A stretch of 28,641 bases of DNA from a virus. The notes under the pieces are model-generated. The model worked only from the letters and a program-made list of their open reading frames with translations. It did not search any database and had not been told where the DNA came from. The stretch is from the IMG/VR virus record IMGVR_UViG_3300025141_000552, positions 1-28,641 of that record, one strand, 5' to 3'. Shown here one piece after another: positions 22,313 through 28,641 of this stretch (its first letter is position 1; each line of letters starts with the position of its first letter). Position numbers and translations under genes: made by a program.

Positions 22313-24796
22313 ATGAATATATTATATACAGAAGTTGATTCGAATTTAAGAAGTGAATTAGATACACGAGCAGCTGCTGGAATGTTTAGTAAAACTACAA
22401 AAGATTTGCAATATATGATCGAAAAAATTGCAAATGTTGAAATAACTGCATATGACGAATCTGATAGTAAGTCTGATATTGTTGGCAGACTCGGAGGATA
22501 TACAACAAGATCCGGCCGATTTATGCCAAATGGACAAATAACAGATCAATTTGACAAAATTCATCAAGGATATTTACAAGATCAAAAATATACGATAGAT
22601 AACATAGAATTTAATGATGAAGGAAGAGCAGCGAAATTAGTTTCAACTCATTTTGATGATCAATCTAAACGAGTAGGACCTTATGCAACAACTGTTGATG
22701 TAACAATTGGAGATCACTCAATGGGTTTATTAAATAAAGCATCTATTGCATTATCTATTCCAAATCCAAAGAGAGATTTAGATAATATAGAAAGTACATG
22801 GTTTCGTCCAGGCAGATTTGTTCGTATTAAAATAGTACATCCGGAATCGGCTGTAATTACTAGAGATGAAACTGGAGGTATATTACCAGATATAAAAAAA
22901 TCAATCGAAGTAGCTCAAGATAAATTAATTAAATCGCTTAAAAAGAAAAAAAAAGAAGGCGCAGATATTTTTATTCCAGAAAAAAAGACTGTTTGGCCGA
23001 AAATGAATGAAGTTTTTTTTGAAGGATTAATAACATCATTTGATTTTTCATTTCAAGCAAATGGTTCTATAGATGCAACATTGTCATTGACTGGAACGAG
23101 TAATGTATATACAGAAGTTAGTATGTATATGAATAATAATCAATCTGAAAAAGCAAAAAAACAAAAAGATAAAAAGCCTAATCAAAATCCTGTATTAGAT
23201 CCAAAGGTTGATATTGAAAGAAAACGAGAGATTTTAGAAAATATAGACAGTGGTAGTATATTAATGAGTGTATCTGGTAATGAATTAATAGCATCTGCTT
23301 CTGCAATGGGAGCTACTCCAGATATAATAGCACAATTAAAACAAACCGAAACTGCTTCCACAAGTTCTTCACAATTTTATGATGCATTTTATGATACTGT
23401 GAAAATGGATATAGCACTAAATGAAAGAGAACTCGGATTTCTAATTAGTCCTGGAGGAGTTGAATCGATATTATTTCAACCACGTGGTATCAACGAAAAT
23501 GATACTGATTCATTTATTATACATGGATATACAACACCACAAACTCCACCACAAGAAGAAGGCTCTTTTTCACCTCCATTAGTTCTTACCAATGAACATT
23601 ATGAACAGTATGTAACATTAGGATATTTAATAGAATATATTAATGATAATATTCTTACAGAAATAAATAAAAAAGTACCTACTGCTAATATATATTGTGA
23701 TGATAGCATATGTTTTAGCAATTATTACGAACATTTAACTTCATGTAATCCAGAAGAAATATTATTTTTACCTAATCCTAGTGGAACTGGAAATCTTTTT
23801 CTTGATCGTTCAACTCGTCAAGTTAATCAATACGGAACAACAATTTATTATGACTTACAGAAAACAGCACGTATGGCCGATTGGAAAGGTATTGCTGGAA
23901 AAATAGAAGAAACAGACGCAAATGGAAATGTAACAACGTCTGATGATAATGTAATATTTCCTACTAGAATTTTTATTAACATAAATACTATACGAGAAAT
24001 TATTATAGGTAAAGATGGAAAGGGGGGTATTTCTAAAGGAGGCAGTAGAGGATTTAATTTAAAAACATTTTTAAGTTCTATTAGTAATAAAATAAGTTAT
24101 GCTACAGGCCGAGCAATAAGTATGTCTGTCATGACACATCCTGATATATCAGATATGTTGCTATATACTGACAGAAAATATGTTAAAAGTAAATCTAAAT
24201 CAGATACTGTAGTGATAAAGCCATATCATATACCATTATATCAAGACACTGGCAAAGGAACATTAGTACGAAATTTTTCATTATCAGCAACAATTCCAGA
24301 ATCTGTAAAAAATTTATCATATGTATTAAATCAAAAAGGAGAAGATATATCAGAAGAAGAAATATCTCCATATATGAATTTTATGTATCAAAAGAAAGAT
24401 GTAGATAGTATTAATAAAGCATATAAAGAATATGGAAAGAGACATACAAAGTCTATACAAACTCTACAAGATGCTCGTAGAATATACGGAAACCATAAAG
24501 GAGTAATTGAAAAACAACATGCTTTATATAAAGCATTAATACAATATATTAAATATCCAACTGATGATATCCGAGTTAGCAATTTATTATCAGCTCCAAT
24601 ATTTCCATTTACTGCTAATTTTGAAATAGATGGTATTAATGGATTTAGATATGGAGATGTATTACAATTTGATGCATTACCATTAAGATACAGAGTAAAT
24701 ACTGTATTTAGTGTAATTAGTGTATCACATAATTTAACCACAAATGGTGAATGGACAACAAATGTTAAATGTATAATGCGGCCGAGTATAGACTAA
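22313..24796 (+). CDS. Baseplate hub protein
   Basis: This 827-residue protein has an N-terminal region with the segment GDHSMGLLNKASIALSIPNP (~138-157), a Lys-rich loop (KSLKKKKKEG, ~202-211) and FEGLITSFDFSFQANGSIDA (~236-255), the alternating strand pattern of hub proteins (T4 gp27 / P2 gpD class). The last ~55 residues (FEIDGINGFRYGDVLQFDAL, then YRVNTVFSVISVSHNLTTNG, EWTTNVKCIMRP) are the classic hub C-terminus: 'GD-----LP--Y----F-V--V-H------W-T'. It is larger than T4 gp27 (391). Middle parts are poorly conserved to my eye and may include a spike or carrier domain. The stop overlaps the next start (TAATG). Confidence 0.8.
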   Translation: MNILYTEVDSNLRSELDTRAAAGMFSKTTKDLQYMIEKIANVEITAYDESDSKSDIVGRLGGYTTRSGRFMPNGQITDQFDKIHQGYLQDQKYTIDNIEFNDEGRAAKLVSTHFDDQSKRVGPYATTVDVTIGDHSMGLLNKASIALSIPNPKRDLDNIESTWFRPGRFVRIKIVHPESAVITRDETGGILPDIKKSIEVAQDKLIKSLKKKKKEGADIFIPEKKTVWPKMNEVFFEGLITSFDFSFQANGSIDATLSLTGTSNVYTEVSMYMNNNQSEKAKKQKDKKPNQNPVLDPKVDIERKREILENIDSGSILMSVSGNELIASASAMGATPDIIAQLKQTETASTSSSQFYDAFYDTVKMDIALNERELGFLISPGGVESILFQPRGINENDTDSFIIHGYTTPQTPPQEEGSFSPPLVLTNEHYEQYVTLGYLIEYINDNILTEINKKVPTANIYCDDSICFSNYYEHLTSCNPEEILFLPNPSGTGNLFLDRSTRQVNQYGTTIYYDLQKTARMADWKGIAGKIEETDANGNVTTSDDNVIFPTRIFININTIREIIIGKDGKGGISKGGSRGFNLKTFLSSISNKISYATGRAISMSVMTHPDISDMLLYTDRKYVKSKSKSDTVVIKPYHIPLYQDTGKGTLVRNFSLSATIPESVKNLSYVLNQKGEDISEEEISPYMNFMYQKKDVDSINKAYKEYGKRHTKSIQTLQDARRIYGNHKGVIEKQHALYKALIQYIKYPTDDIRVSNLLSAPIFPFTANFEIDGINGFRYGDVLQFDALPLRYRVNTVFSVISVSHNLTTNGEWTTNVKCIMRPSID

Positions 24797-25416
24797 TGAG
24801 AAAAAAACTTTTTTATACAGCAGATGAAATAAGTAATAATTTATATACTACTGGCTCGTTGTTAATGTATGAAGACGGAACAAATTATATAGGATTATAT
24901 CATTTATATACTACCGGCGAAACATATACGGGTGGGAAGTGGTCTAGTAAACAATCAATTAAACTAATTCCATATGTAGAGAGAGATACTCCCATAAATA
25001 CAGTATATAATTCATTAAAATCTATAAATATCAGTACTAAACCAGTATCAAAATATCAACCTATGATTACCGAATCTGATAAACAATCAGGCTTTATAAT
25101 TCGATATTTTCTTAAAAAAGTAAATGAGCAATTAATATTGGAAGTTTCTGATAAAACTTATAAAAATTGGAAACAAGGATCGATTGATAACAAAATGTAT
25201 ATAGGAATTCAATTAAATTGGTATATAACTGGTGACATTGAAGATAAATACGATGGGCCCACTCTAATACGTGGAGTTATTAGTCAAAATAATCGACAAA
25301 TAAAAGCAGCAAAATTTACAATTTCTGATATAGATAATATATTAAATAATCCATTAGAATTATATAATGATATTGATTATATAGTACCAAAAGATATTAA
25401 CAATTCGGCTATTTAA
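24796..25416 (+). CDS. Probable virion protein of conserved unknown family
   Basis: This 206-residue protein starts at ATG 24796, overlapping the hub stop as TAATG. The upstream in-frame extension to 24769 is only the hub gene read in another frame. The N-terminus has NNLYTTGSLLMYEDGTNYIG followed by YHLYTTGETYTGGKWSSK (G-YHL----G-TYTG-K), a repeated-aromatic pattern I know from tail-region proteins of marine T4-like phages without an assigned function. The remainder is beta-rich with Lys and Asn. Its place at the end of the baseplate module makes a baseplate or tail role likely. No Shine-Dalgarno sequence. Confidence 0.7.
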   Translation: MRKKLFYTADEISNNLYTTGSLLMYEDGTNYIGLYHLYTTGETYTGGKWSSKQSIKLIPYVERDTPINTVYNSLKSINISTKPVSKYQPMITESDKQSGFIIRYFLKKVNEQLILEVSDKTYKNWKQGSIDNKMYIGIQLNWYITGDIEDKYDGPTLIRGVISQNNRQIKAAKFTISDIDNILNNPLELYNDIDYIVPKDINNSAI

Positions 25417-25439
25417 CTTTTTTTTCTTATTATTAATAT

Positions 25440-26762
25440 ATGATACTGGATCATGACGAAGAAGTTACTGCAATATTGCAAGATATACAAAATAAAAAAA
25501 CTTTATTAGTACCCATATTTTGTAACTCGCAACACCATGTATCTACATCAAATTTATCCGCAATATACATATATTCAGAAAATGATATAGAAGTTATAAT
25601 TCCAATACATCATACAGAGCAAGTAAGGGGCTTTCGCAAGTATATACACGACTTTTTACAACTAAAAGACATCTTTGTTCATGACAAAAAGAAATGGCTA
25701 CAAATAGGTGGAAATGATGCTGTATGGGATGTAAAAACATTGTGGTGGTACACCTATGGAGAGTCATATGAAGAATCACATTATCCCACACCAGCTCATG
25801 AATTTTATTGGCGCAGACATTCTAATTTACCACAAGTAAATGGTATAGTTCCAATGCAACAACATTTGTCTATGTGTCAAAAGATAAGAAAATATGCATG
25901 GCCAATGATAATAAACTCAAAATTATCAGATTCATATAAACAATTCAATAGCATATATCCTAAAGTATTTGCTGATATAGAACAAAATGGATTAAAAGTA
26001 ACAAATTCGTTTAAATTGCCTGAATTAATAAATAATGATTATGTTTATTCTCAATATCATTATCATACAGCAACAGGAAGACCGTCAAATGCTTTCAGAG
26101 GCTTTAATTTTGCAGCAATGAACAAAACAGATGGCACTAGAGATGCATTTTGTAGCAGATTTAAAGATGGTGCTTTAGTTGAAATGGATTTTGATGCATA
26201 TCATGTACGGCTTATTGCAAGATTAATAGGATATAAATTACCACATGGATCTATACATGAATATTTTGGTAAATTTTATTTTGGTGTAGAAACATTAACT
26301 AAAGAACAATATGAAAAAAGCAAACAAATAACATTTAGACTATTATATGGTAATATAGACAAAGAATTTTTATCAATTCCATTTTTTAAACAAGTAAATT
26401 CGATGATATATGAATTGTGGGATAAATGGAAGCGGCAAAAGTATATAGAAACCCCAATATTAAAAAGGCGTCTTAATTCAGACTTTTTAAAGAATATGAC
26501 CGCAAATAAATTATTTAATTATTATTTACAAGCAGTAGAAACAGAAGTATCTGTGCAAAAATTAGATAAAGTTCAAGACATATTAATCGGTCGTAAAACG
26601 TGTATGATATTATATACATATGACTCTATTTTATTTGATGTTCCTATATCAGAAGCTAAATACGTGCTTCCTGATATTAAAAATTCGTTAGAATCTGGAA
26701 ATTTCCCGGTTAAATGTAAAGTAGGAAATATTTATAGTAAAATGAAAACTATATTGTTATGA
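25440..26762 (+). CDS. Divergent family-A DNA polymerase-like protein
   Basis: This 440-residue protein carries the palm/fingers motifs of DNA polymerase I in order. HTATGRPSNAFRGFNFAAMN (209-228) equals the TATGR-S---NLQNI stretch. Motif A is VEMDFDAYHVRLIARL (247-262), with the metal-binding Asp250 kept and Klenow Glu710 replaced by His255. Motif B is SKQITFRLLYG (294-304), with the Lys, Phe and Tyr-Gly kept and the first Arg lost. Motif C is LYTYDSILFDV (391-401), where the usual HDE is YDS, keeping Asp395. Residues ~20-105 look like a worn 3'-5' exonuclease domain (FVHDKKKWL, then D97) without a clear DxE. It is about half the size of normal PolA. It lies after baseplate genes and overlaps the next gene by 4 bases. 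Activity cannot be judged, but both catalytic aspartates remain. Confidence 0.82.
   Translation: MILDHDEEVTAILQDIQNKKTLLVPIFCNSQHHVSTSNLSAIYIYSENDIEVIIPIHHTEQVRGFRKYIHDFLQLKDIFVHDKKKWLQIGGNDAVWDVKTLWWYTYGESYEESHYPTPAHEFYWRRHSNLPQVNGIVPMQQHLSMCQKIRKYAWPMIINSKLSDSYKQFNSIYPKVFADIEQNGLKVTNSFKLPELINNDYVYSQYHYHTATGRPSNAFRGFNFAAMNKTDGTRDAFCSRFKDGALVEMDFDAYHVRLIARLIGYKLPHGSIHEYFGKFYFGVETLTKEQYEKSKQITFRLLYGNIDKEFLSIPFFKQVNSMIYELWDKWKRQKYIETPILKRRLNSDFLKNMTANKLFNYYLQAVETEVSVQKLDKVQDILIGRKTCMILYTYDSILFDVPISEAKYVLPDIKNSLESGNFPVKCKVGNIYSKMKTILL
26728..26736 (+). promoter_or_regulatory. ATATTTATA motif inside the polymerase-like gene, before the nuclease-like gene
   Basis: An exact motif in the last 35 bases of the upstream coding region, 22 bases before the next ATG. 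This is the same spacing as in intergenic copies, so it may give the downstream gene its own transcript. It could also be chance in coding sequence. Confidence 0.35.
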
Positions 26763-27775
26763 CAGATATGCATAAAATTTTAACTGAATGGACGTATCGT
26801 TTAGATTCAGGATATCCCAAAACAGATTCAGATTATGAAGTGTTGCGAGATGTATTAGTAGAAAAAACTGATTTAAATAAGTCGGCTATTAATAATATTG
26901 TTAATCAATCAAAAGGATTAAAAGAACAAAAACAACAATTAAATGAACGATCAGACGATTATGATAGTGCAATTCGTAGCAGACTGGGATTAGAAGAGGA
27001 GGAACCTATACCTCAAGTTACAGGTAATTATGTACTTAATGCAGGACCGTTACCATTACACCCTGATGATGCAGAAATAGTTAAAACACTATGGCCAGAA
27101 ACAATGAATCTTAGTAATGTTGGTAAAGGAGAAATATCAATATATTGGTTGTATCAATATCAAAATCCACCTAAAGATACTGAAGATTTAAGAGGAGATG
27201 ATAACCCAGATTTAAAAATAGCTGGAGTTCCTGCAGAAATTAAAAGTTACAGTTCACACAAAAAACGAATTGGTTTAGGCCGGTTTTCAAAATTTAAAGA
27301 ATCTAGAAGAATAATATCAATATTATTTGGAATACAAACATTAACAAATTTATTTTCAGAAGAAAAAAAAGTATATTCAGATACTGATTTTTACGCAAAA
27401 GACATGATAGCTTCATTTGATAGTTTAATGGCTTTAGATGTTTTAGAAAATAAACAAGAATTAATGCAACGATTTCCGTTGTTTAAAACAATGTTTGAAC
27501 AAATCAATGAATTAAAAATTACTTTAAATTTACAAGAAGGTTATACTTCAACAGAAGGTGCAGCAGCTATATTTAAAAGATTAATAACTGAAAAATTCAT
27601 GATAAAACCTGGAAATCATGGTTATATTATGAATCTAATAGATAAAGATCCTGCTAATATTTATACATTTGAAGTAGATTTAGAATCCTTAACTGATGAA
27701 GATATATTAAAAAACGTTGCAGTATCTGGAGCAGATATTAAAGTTAACTATTGGGAGCTTTTTTCGAAAGGATAA
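26759..27775 (+). CDS. PD-(D/E)XK nuclease-like protein
   Basis: This 338-residue protein has an N-terminal segment KILTEWTYRLDSGYPKTDSD (6-25) followed by a helical Lys/Gln-rich part, a recurring N-terminus in phage proteins (L-EW-YRL--GYP). The middle shows GKGEIS with Glu125, then NPDLKIAGVPAEIKSY with Asp151, Glu160 and Lys162: E-x25-D-x8-E-x-K, the layout of a PD-(D/E)XK nuclease core. It overlaps the polymerase-like gene by 4 bases (ATGA), so the two are probably co-translated. A role in DNA end processing, head completion or recombination is possible, as is a catalytically dead structural protein. The nuclease reading is based on four residues and spacing only. Confidence 0.6.
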   Translation: MTDMHKILTEWTYRLDSGYPKTDSDYEVLRDVLVEKTDLNKSAINNIVNQSKGLKEQKQQLNERSDDYDSAIRSRLGLEEEEPIPQVTGNYVLNAGPLPLHPDDAEIVKTLWPETMNLSNVGKGEISIYWLYQYQNPPKDTEDLRGDDNPDLKIAGVPAEIKSYSSHKKRIGLGRFSKFKESRRIISILFGIQTLTNLFSEEKKVYSDTDFYAKDMIASFDSLMALDVLENKQELMQRFPLFKTMFEQINELKITLNLQEGYTSTEGAAAIFKRLITEKFMIKPGNHGYIMNLIDKDPANIYTFEVDLESLTDEDILKNVAVSGADIKVNYWELFSKG

Positions 27776-27778
27776 TTA

Positions 27779-28162
27779 GTGAAAACACAATTACTATGCA
27801 CATTTGCACATCGCAATAATCTTGATATCGTAATAGAATATATCAAACAAAACTTTAGTATACCAGAGAACCGAATATTTGTATTTGAAAACGCAAATAA
27901 ACAACATGAATTATATTGCACATATAATGCAGAAGATACCGGCTTCAGAGGTAAAAATACCATATCGATACATAGAAAAAAAGAAACAAATACTTTATAT
28001 ACCGTTAATGCTCTAAATGAAATAATTATAGAACAAAATAACGGAGTGTTAGACAAAAGTTTTCAATTATATTGGCCTAAATATGAAAATTCTTTTATAT
28101 TAACTGCTAACCCAGGATATAAAATTGTTGCATTAACATATTTTACAAGAATATCATTTTAA
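27779..28162 (+). CDS. Conserved small phage protein of unknown function
   Basis: This 127-residue protein starts with GTG (27779), with AAGGA ~6 bases upstream. The opening KTQLLCTFAHRNNLDIVIEY, RIFVFENANKQHELYCTYNA (~43-62), ISIHRKKETNTLYTVNALNE (~71-90) and NGVLDKSFQLYWPKYENSFI form a pattern that I have seen conserved in late regions of T4-like marine phages, without a known role. It is a compact alpha/beta protein with no membrane segment. It is in line with the two upstream genes (3-base gap) and so probably shares their transcript. Confidence 0.75.
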   Translation: MKTQLLCTFAHRNNLDIVIEYIKQNFSIPENRIFVFENANKQHELYCTYNAEDTGFRGKNTISIHRKKETNTLYTVNALNEIIIEQNNGVLDKSFQLYWPKYENSFILTANPGYKIVALTYFTRISF

Positions 28163-28165
28163 ACA

Positions 28166-28174
28166 ATATTTATA
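28166..28174 (+). promoter_or_regulatory. ATATTTATA motif only 6 bases before an ATG
   Basis: An exact motif in the context AATATTTATATATGTCATGA, identical over 15 bases to the copy before the tape measure gene. It would give a leaderless or nearly leaderless mRNA. Confidence 0.5.
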
Positions 28175-28180
28175 TATGTC

Positions 28181-28474
28181 ATGATCAAATTAAAACCCTT
28201 ATTACAAGAATCACAACCACCAAAAGACAAAGTAATCGACATCAAAGGATCTTTACCATATGTCAATGTTATATATGATGATAATGGTACTACAGTTAAC
28301 ATTGACTTTGATGACTATGAGTTAGAAGATCAAGTAGATAATTATACTTGGCACGGTGATTTAAAAGGAACGGATCAACAAGGAGGGGATTGGACAGTAA
28401 TGGCATCAGCAGTTGTCATGGGTGGCGGAGATTATGATTGGGACGTGGATTGGGACACTATAAAAAAACAATAA
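28181..28474 (+). CDS. Small acidic protein with capsid-targeting-like N-terminus
   Basis: This 97-residue protein is acidic, with many Asp, Trp and Gly (DYDWDVDWDTIKK at the C-terminus). The first ten residues MIKLKPLLQE followed by Ser look like the N-terminal targeting peptide of T4 internal head proteins, with an L-x-E site for the gp21-type protease. It is the last late-type gene before a change of promoter. No known domain is visible. It could be a packaged internal protein ejected with the DNA; this is a hypothesis from the N-terminus. Confidence 0.65.
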   Translation: MIKLKPLLQESQPPKDKVIDIKGSLPYVNVIYDDNGTTVNIDFDDYELEDQVDNYTWHGDLKGTDQQGGDWTVMASAVVMGGGDYDWDVDWDTIKKQ

Positions 28475-28491
28475 AAAAATTAAACAATTAC

Positions 28492-28520
28492 TTTGAATTA
28501 ACGATTTAAATATATATAAT
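28492..28520 (+). promoter_or_regulatory. Sigma70-like promoter candidate before gp32-like gene
   Basis: TTTGAA (28492-28497), a 17-base spacer and TATAAT (28515-28520) lie 42 bases before the ATG. The ATATTTATA motif is absent here, which would fit an early/middle gene read by the host polymerase. The region is very A+T-rich, so chance matches are easy. Confidence 0.35.
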
Positions 28521-28528
28521 ATAATTAA

Positions 28529-28544
28529 TAAATAAATAAATAAA
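28529..28544 (+). repeat. Four tandem TAAA units in the leader of the gp32-like gene
   Basis: TAAA occurs four times in a row, 18 bases before the ATG and just upstream of AAAGGA. Such an unstructured A/U leader resembles the operator that T4 gp32 uses to repress its own translation. The 10-mer TAAACAATTA occurs both at 28481-28490 and 28541-28550. Confidence 0.45.
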
Positions 28545-28562
28545 CAATTAAAGGAATAAACT

Positions 28563-28641
28563 ATGAGTTTAGATTTAAACGCCATCAAGGCAAAACTTAA
28601 CCAATTAAACAAAACCGACGAAAAGAGAAACAATCTTTGGA
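28563..28641 (+). CDS. gp32-like single-stranded DNA-binding protein (3' end outside window)
   Basis: Only the first 26 residues are visible: MSLDLNAIKAKLNQLNKTDE and then KRNNLW. An N-terminus of this form (M-x-hydrophobic-D/N-LxAIKAKL--LN, then a Trp) is what I recall for gp32-type ssDNA-binding proteins of distant T4 relatives, where it is followed by KP-G-x-IRI-P. The protein coats single-stranded DNA in replication and recombination. AAAGGA lies 7-8 bases before the ATG, behind an A/T-only repeat. It marks the switch from late structural to replication genes. Confidence 0.6.
   Translation, partial: MSLDLNAIKAKLNQLNKTDEKRNNLW

Noticed and set aside
24769-24795. Upstream extension of the gene starting at 24796
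   Set aside because: The nine extra codons overlap the hub gene's conserved end, and ATG 24796 forms a TAATG junction like others here.
25417-25439. T8 run after the 24796 gene as a terminator
   Set aside because: No inverted repeat precedes the T run.
27657-27665. ATATTTATA inside the nuclease-like gene as a promoter
   Set aside because: It lies over 110 bases before the next start and within coding sequence. About two chance copies are expected at this base composition.
1-28641. tRNA genes, CRISPR arrays, insertion sequences, integrase or attachment sites
   Set aside because: I looked for cloverleaf-like stretches, regularly spaced repeats, transposase motifs and long flanking repeats and saw none.

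Overview
The window is a block of an A+T-rich tailed-phage genome with every convincing gene on the + strand. It encodes the head, neck, tail and baseplate module of a contractile-tailed (myovirus) phage distantly related to T4. The core proteins are recognisable by motif: large terminase (gp17), portal (gp20), prohead protease (gp21), core scaffold (gp22), major capsid protein (gp23), neck and tail-completion proteins (gp13/14/15-like), sheath (gp18), tube (gp19), a gp26-like baseplate/chaperone protein, a tape measure about as long as T4 gp29, a LysM protein and a hub. The host is probably a member of Bacteroidota. A phage copy of ribosomal protein bS21 has the Bacteroidota-style C-terminus, and one small secreted or membrane protein has a signal peptide ending in the SFAQ pattern common in that phylum. 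This is inference, since no host sequence is present.

Layout. Positions 1-679 hold two small membrane-associated proteins. Positions 680-10480 hold the DNA-packaging and head genes: terminase, portal, a conserved unknown, a Cys/His-rich protein, protease, two small unknowns, bS21, a terminator, scaffold and capsid protein, then a second terminator. Positions 10574-14217 hold a two-TM holin-like protein, a small frameshifted gene, an unknown, three neck/connector proteins and a coiled-coil protein. Positions 14274-17383 hold sheath and tube, closed by a terminator. Positions 17475-24796 hold the tail-assembly/baseplate block in the order chaperone, overlapping second-frame gene, tape measure, tube-baseplate protein, LysM, hub. 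This resembles the order of contractile tails in general. Positions 24796-28474 hold an accessory stretch: a conserved unknown, a divergent family-A DNA polymerase-like protein, a PD-(D/E)XK-like protein and two small unknowns. The window ends in the start of a probable gp32-type single-stranded DNA-binding protein with a different kind of promoter.

Expression. Genes are tightly packed, with ATGA/TAATG overlaps. Most intergenic gaps longer than about 25 bases carry the 9-mer ATATTTATA at a fairly constant distance before the next start codon. I read this as the late promoter of this phage. Its reverse complement contains the T4 late promoter core TATAAATA, so the orientation is the opposite of T4.

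Most worth following up: (1) the family-A polymerase-like gene, with catalytic aspartates kept, followed by a nuclease-like gene inside the tail region; (2) phage bS21 in a probable Bacteroidota phage that nevertheless has AAGGA-type Shine-Dalgarno sequences before about half its genes; (3) a probable +1 frameshift site in the tail-chaperone gene pair; (4) the inverted late-promoter-like motif, including two copies so close to the ATG that the mRNAs could be leaderless; (5) short N-termini with L-x-E sites that look like T4 capsid-targeting peptides.
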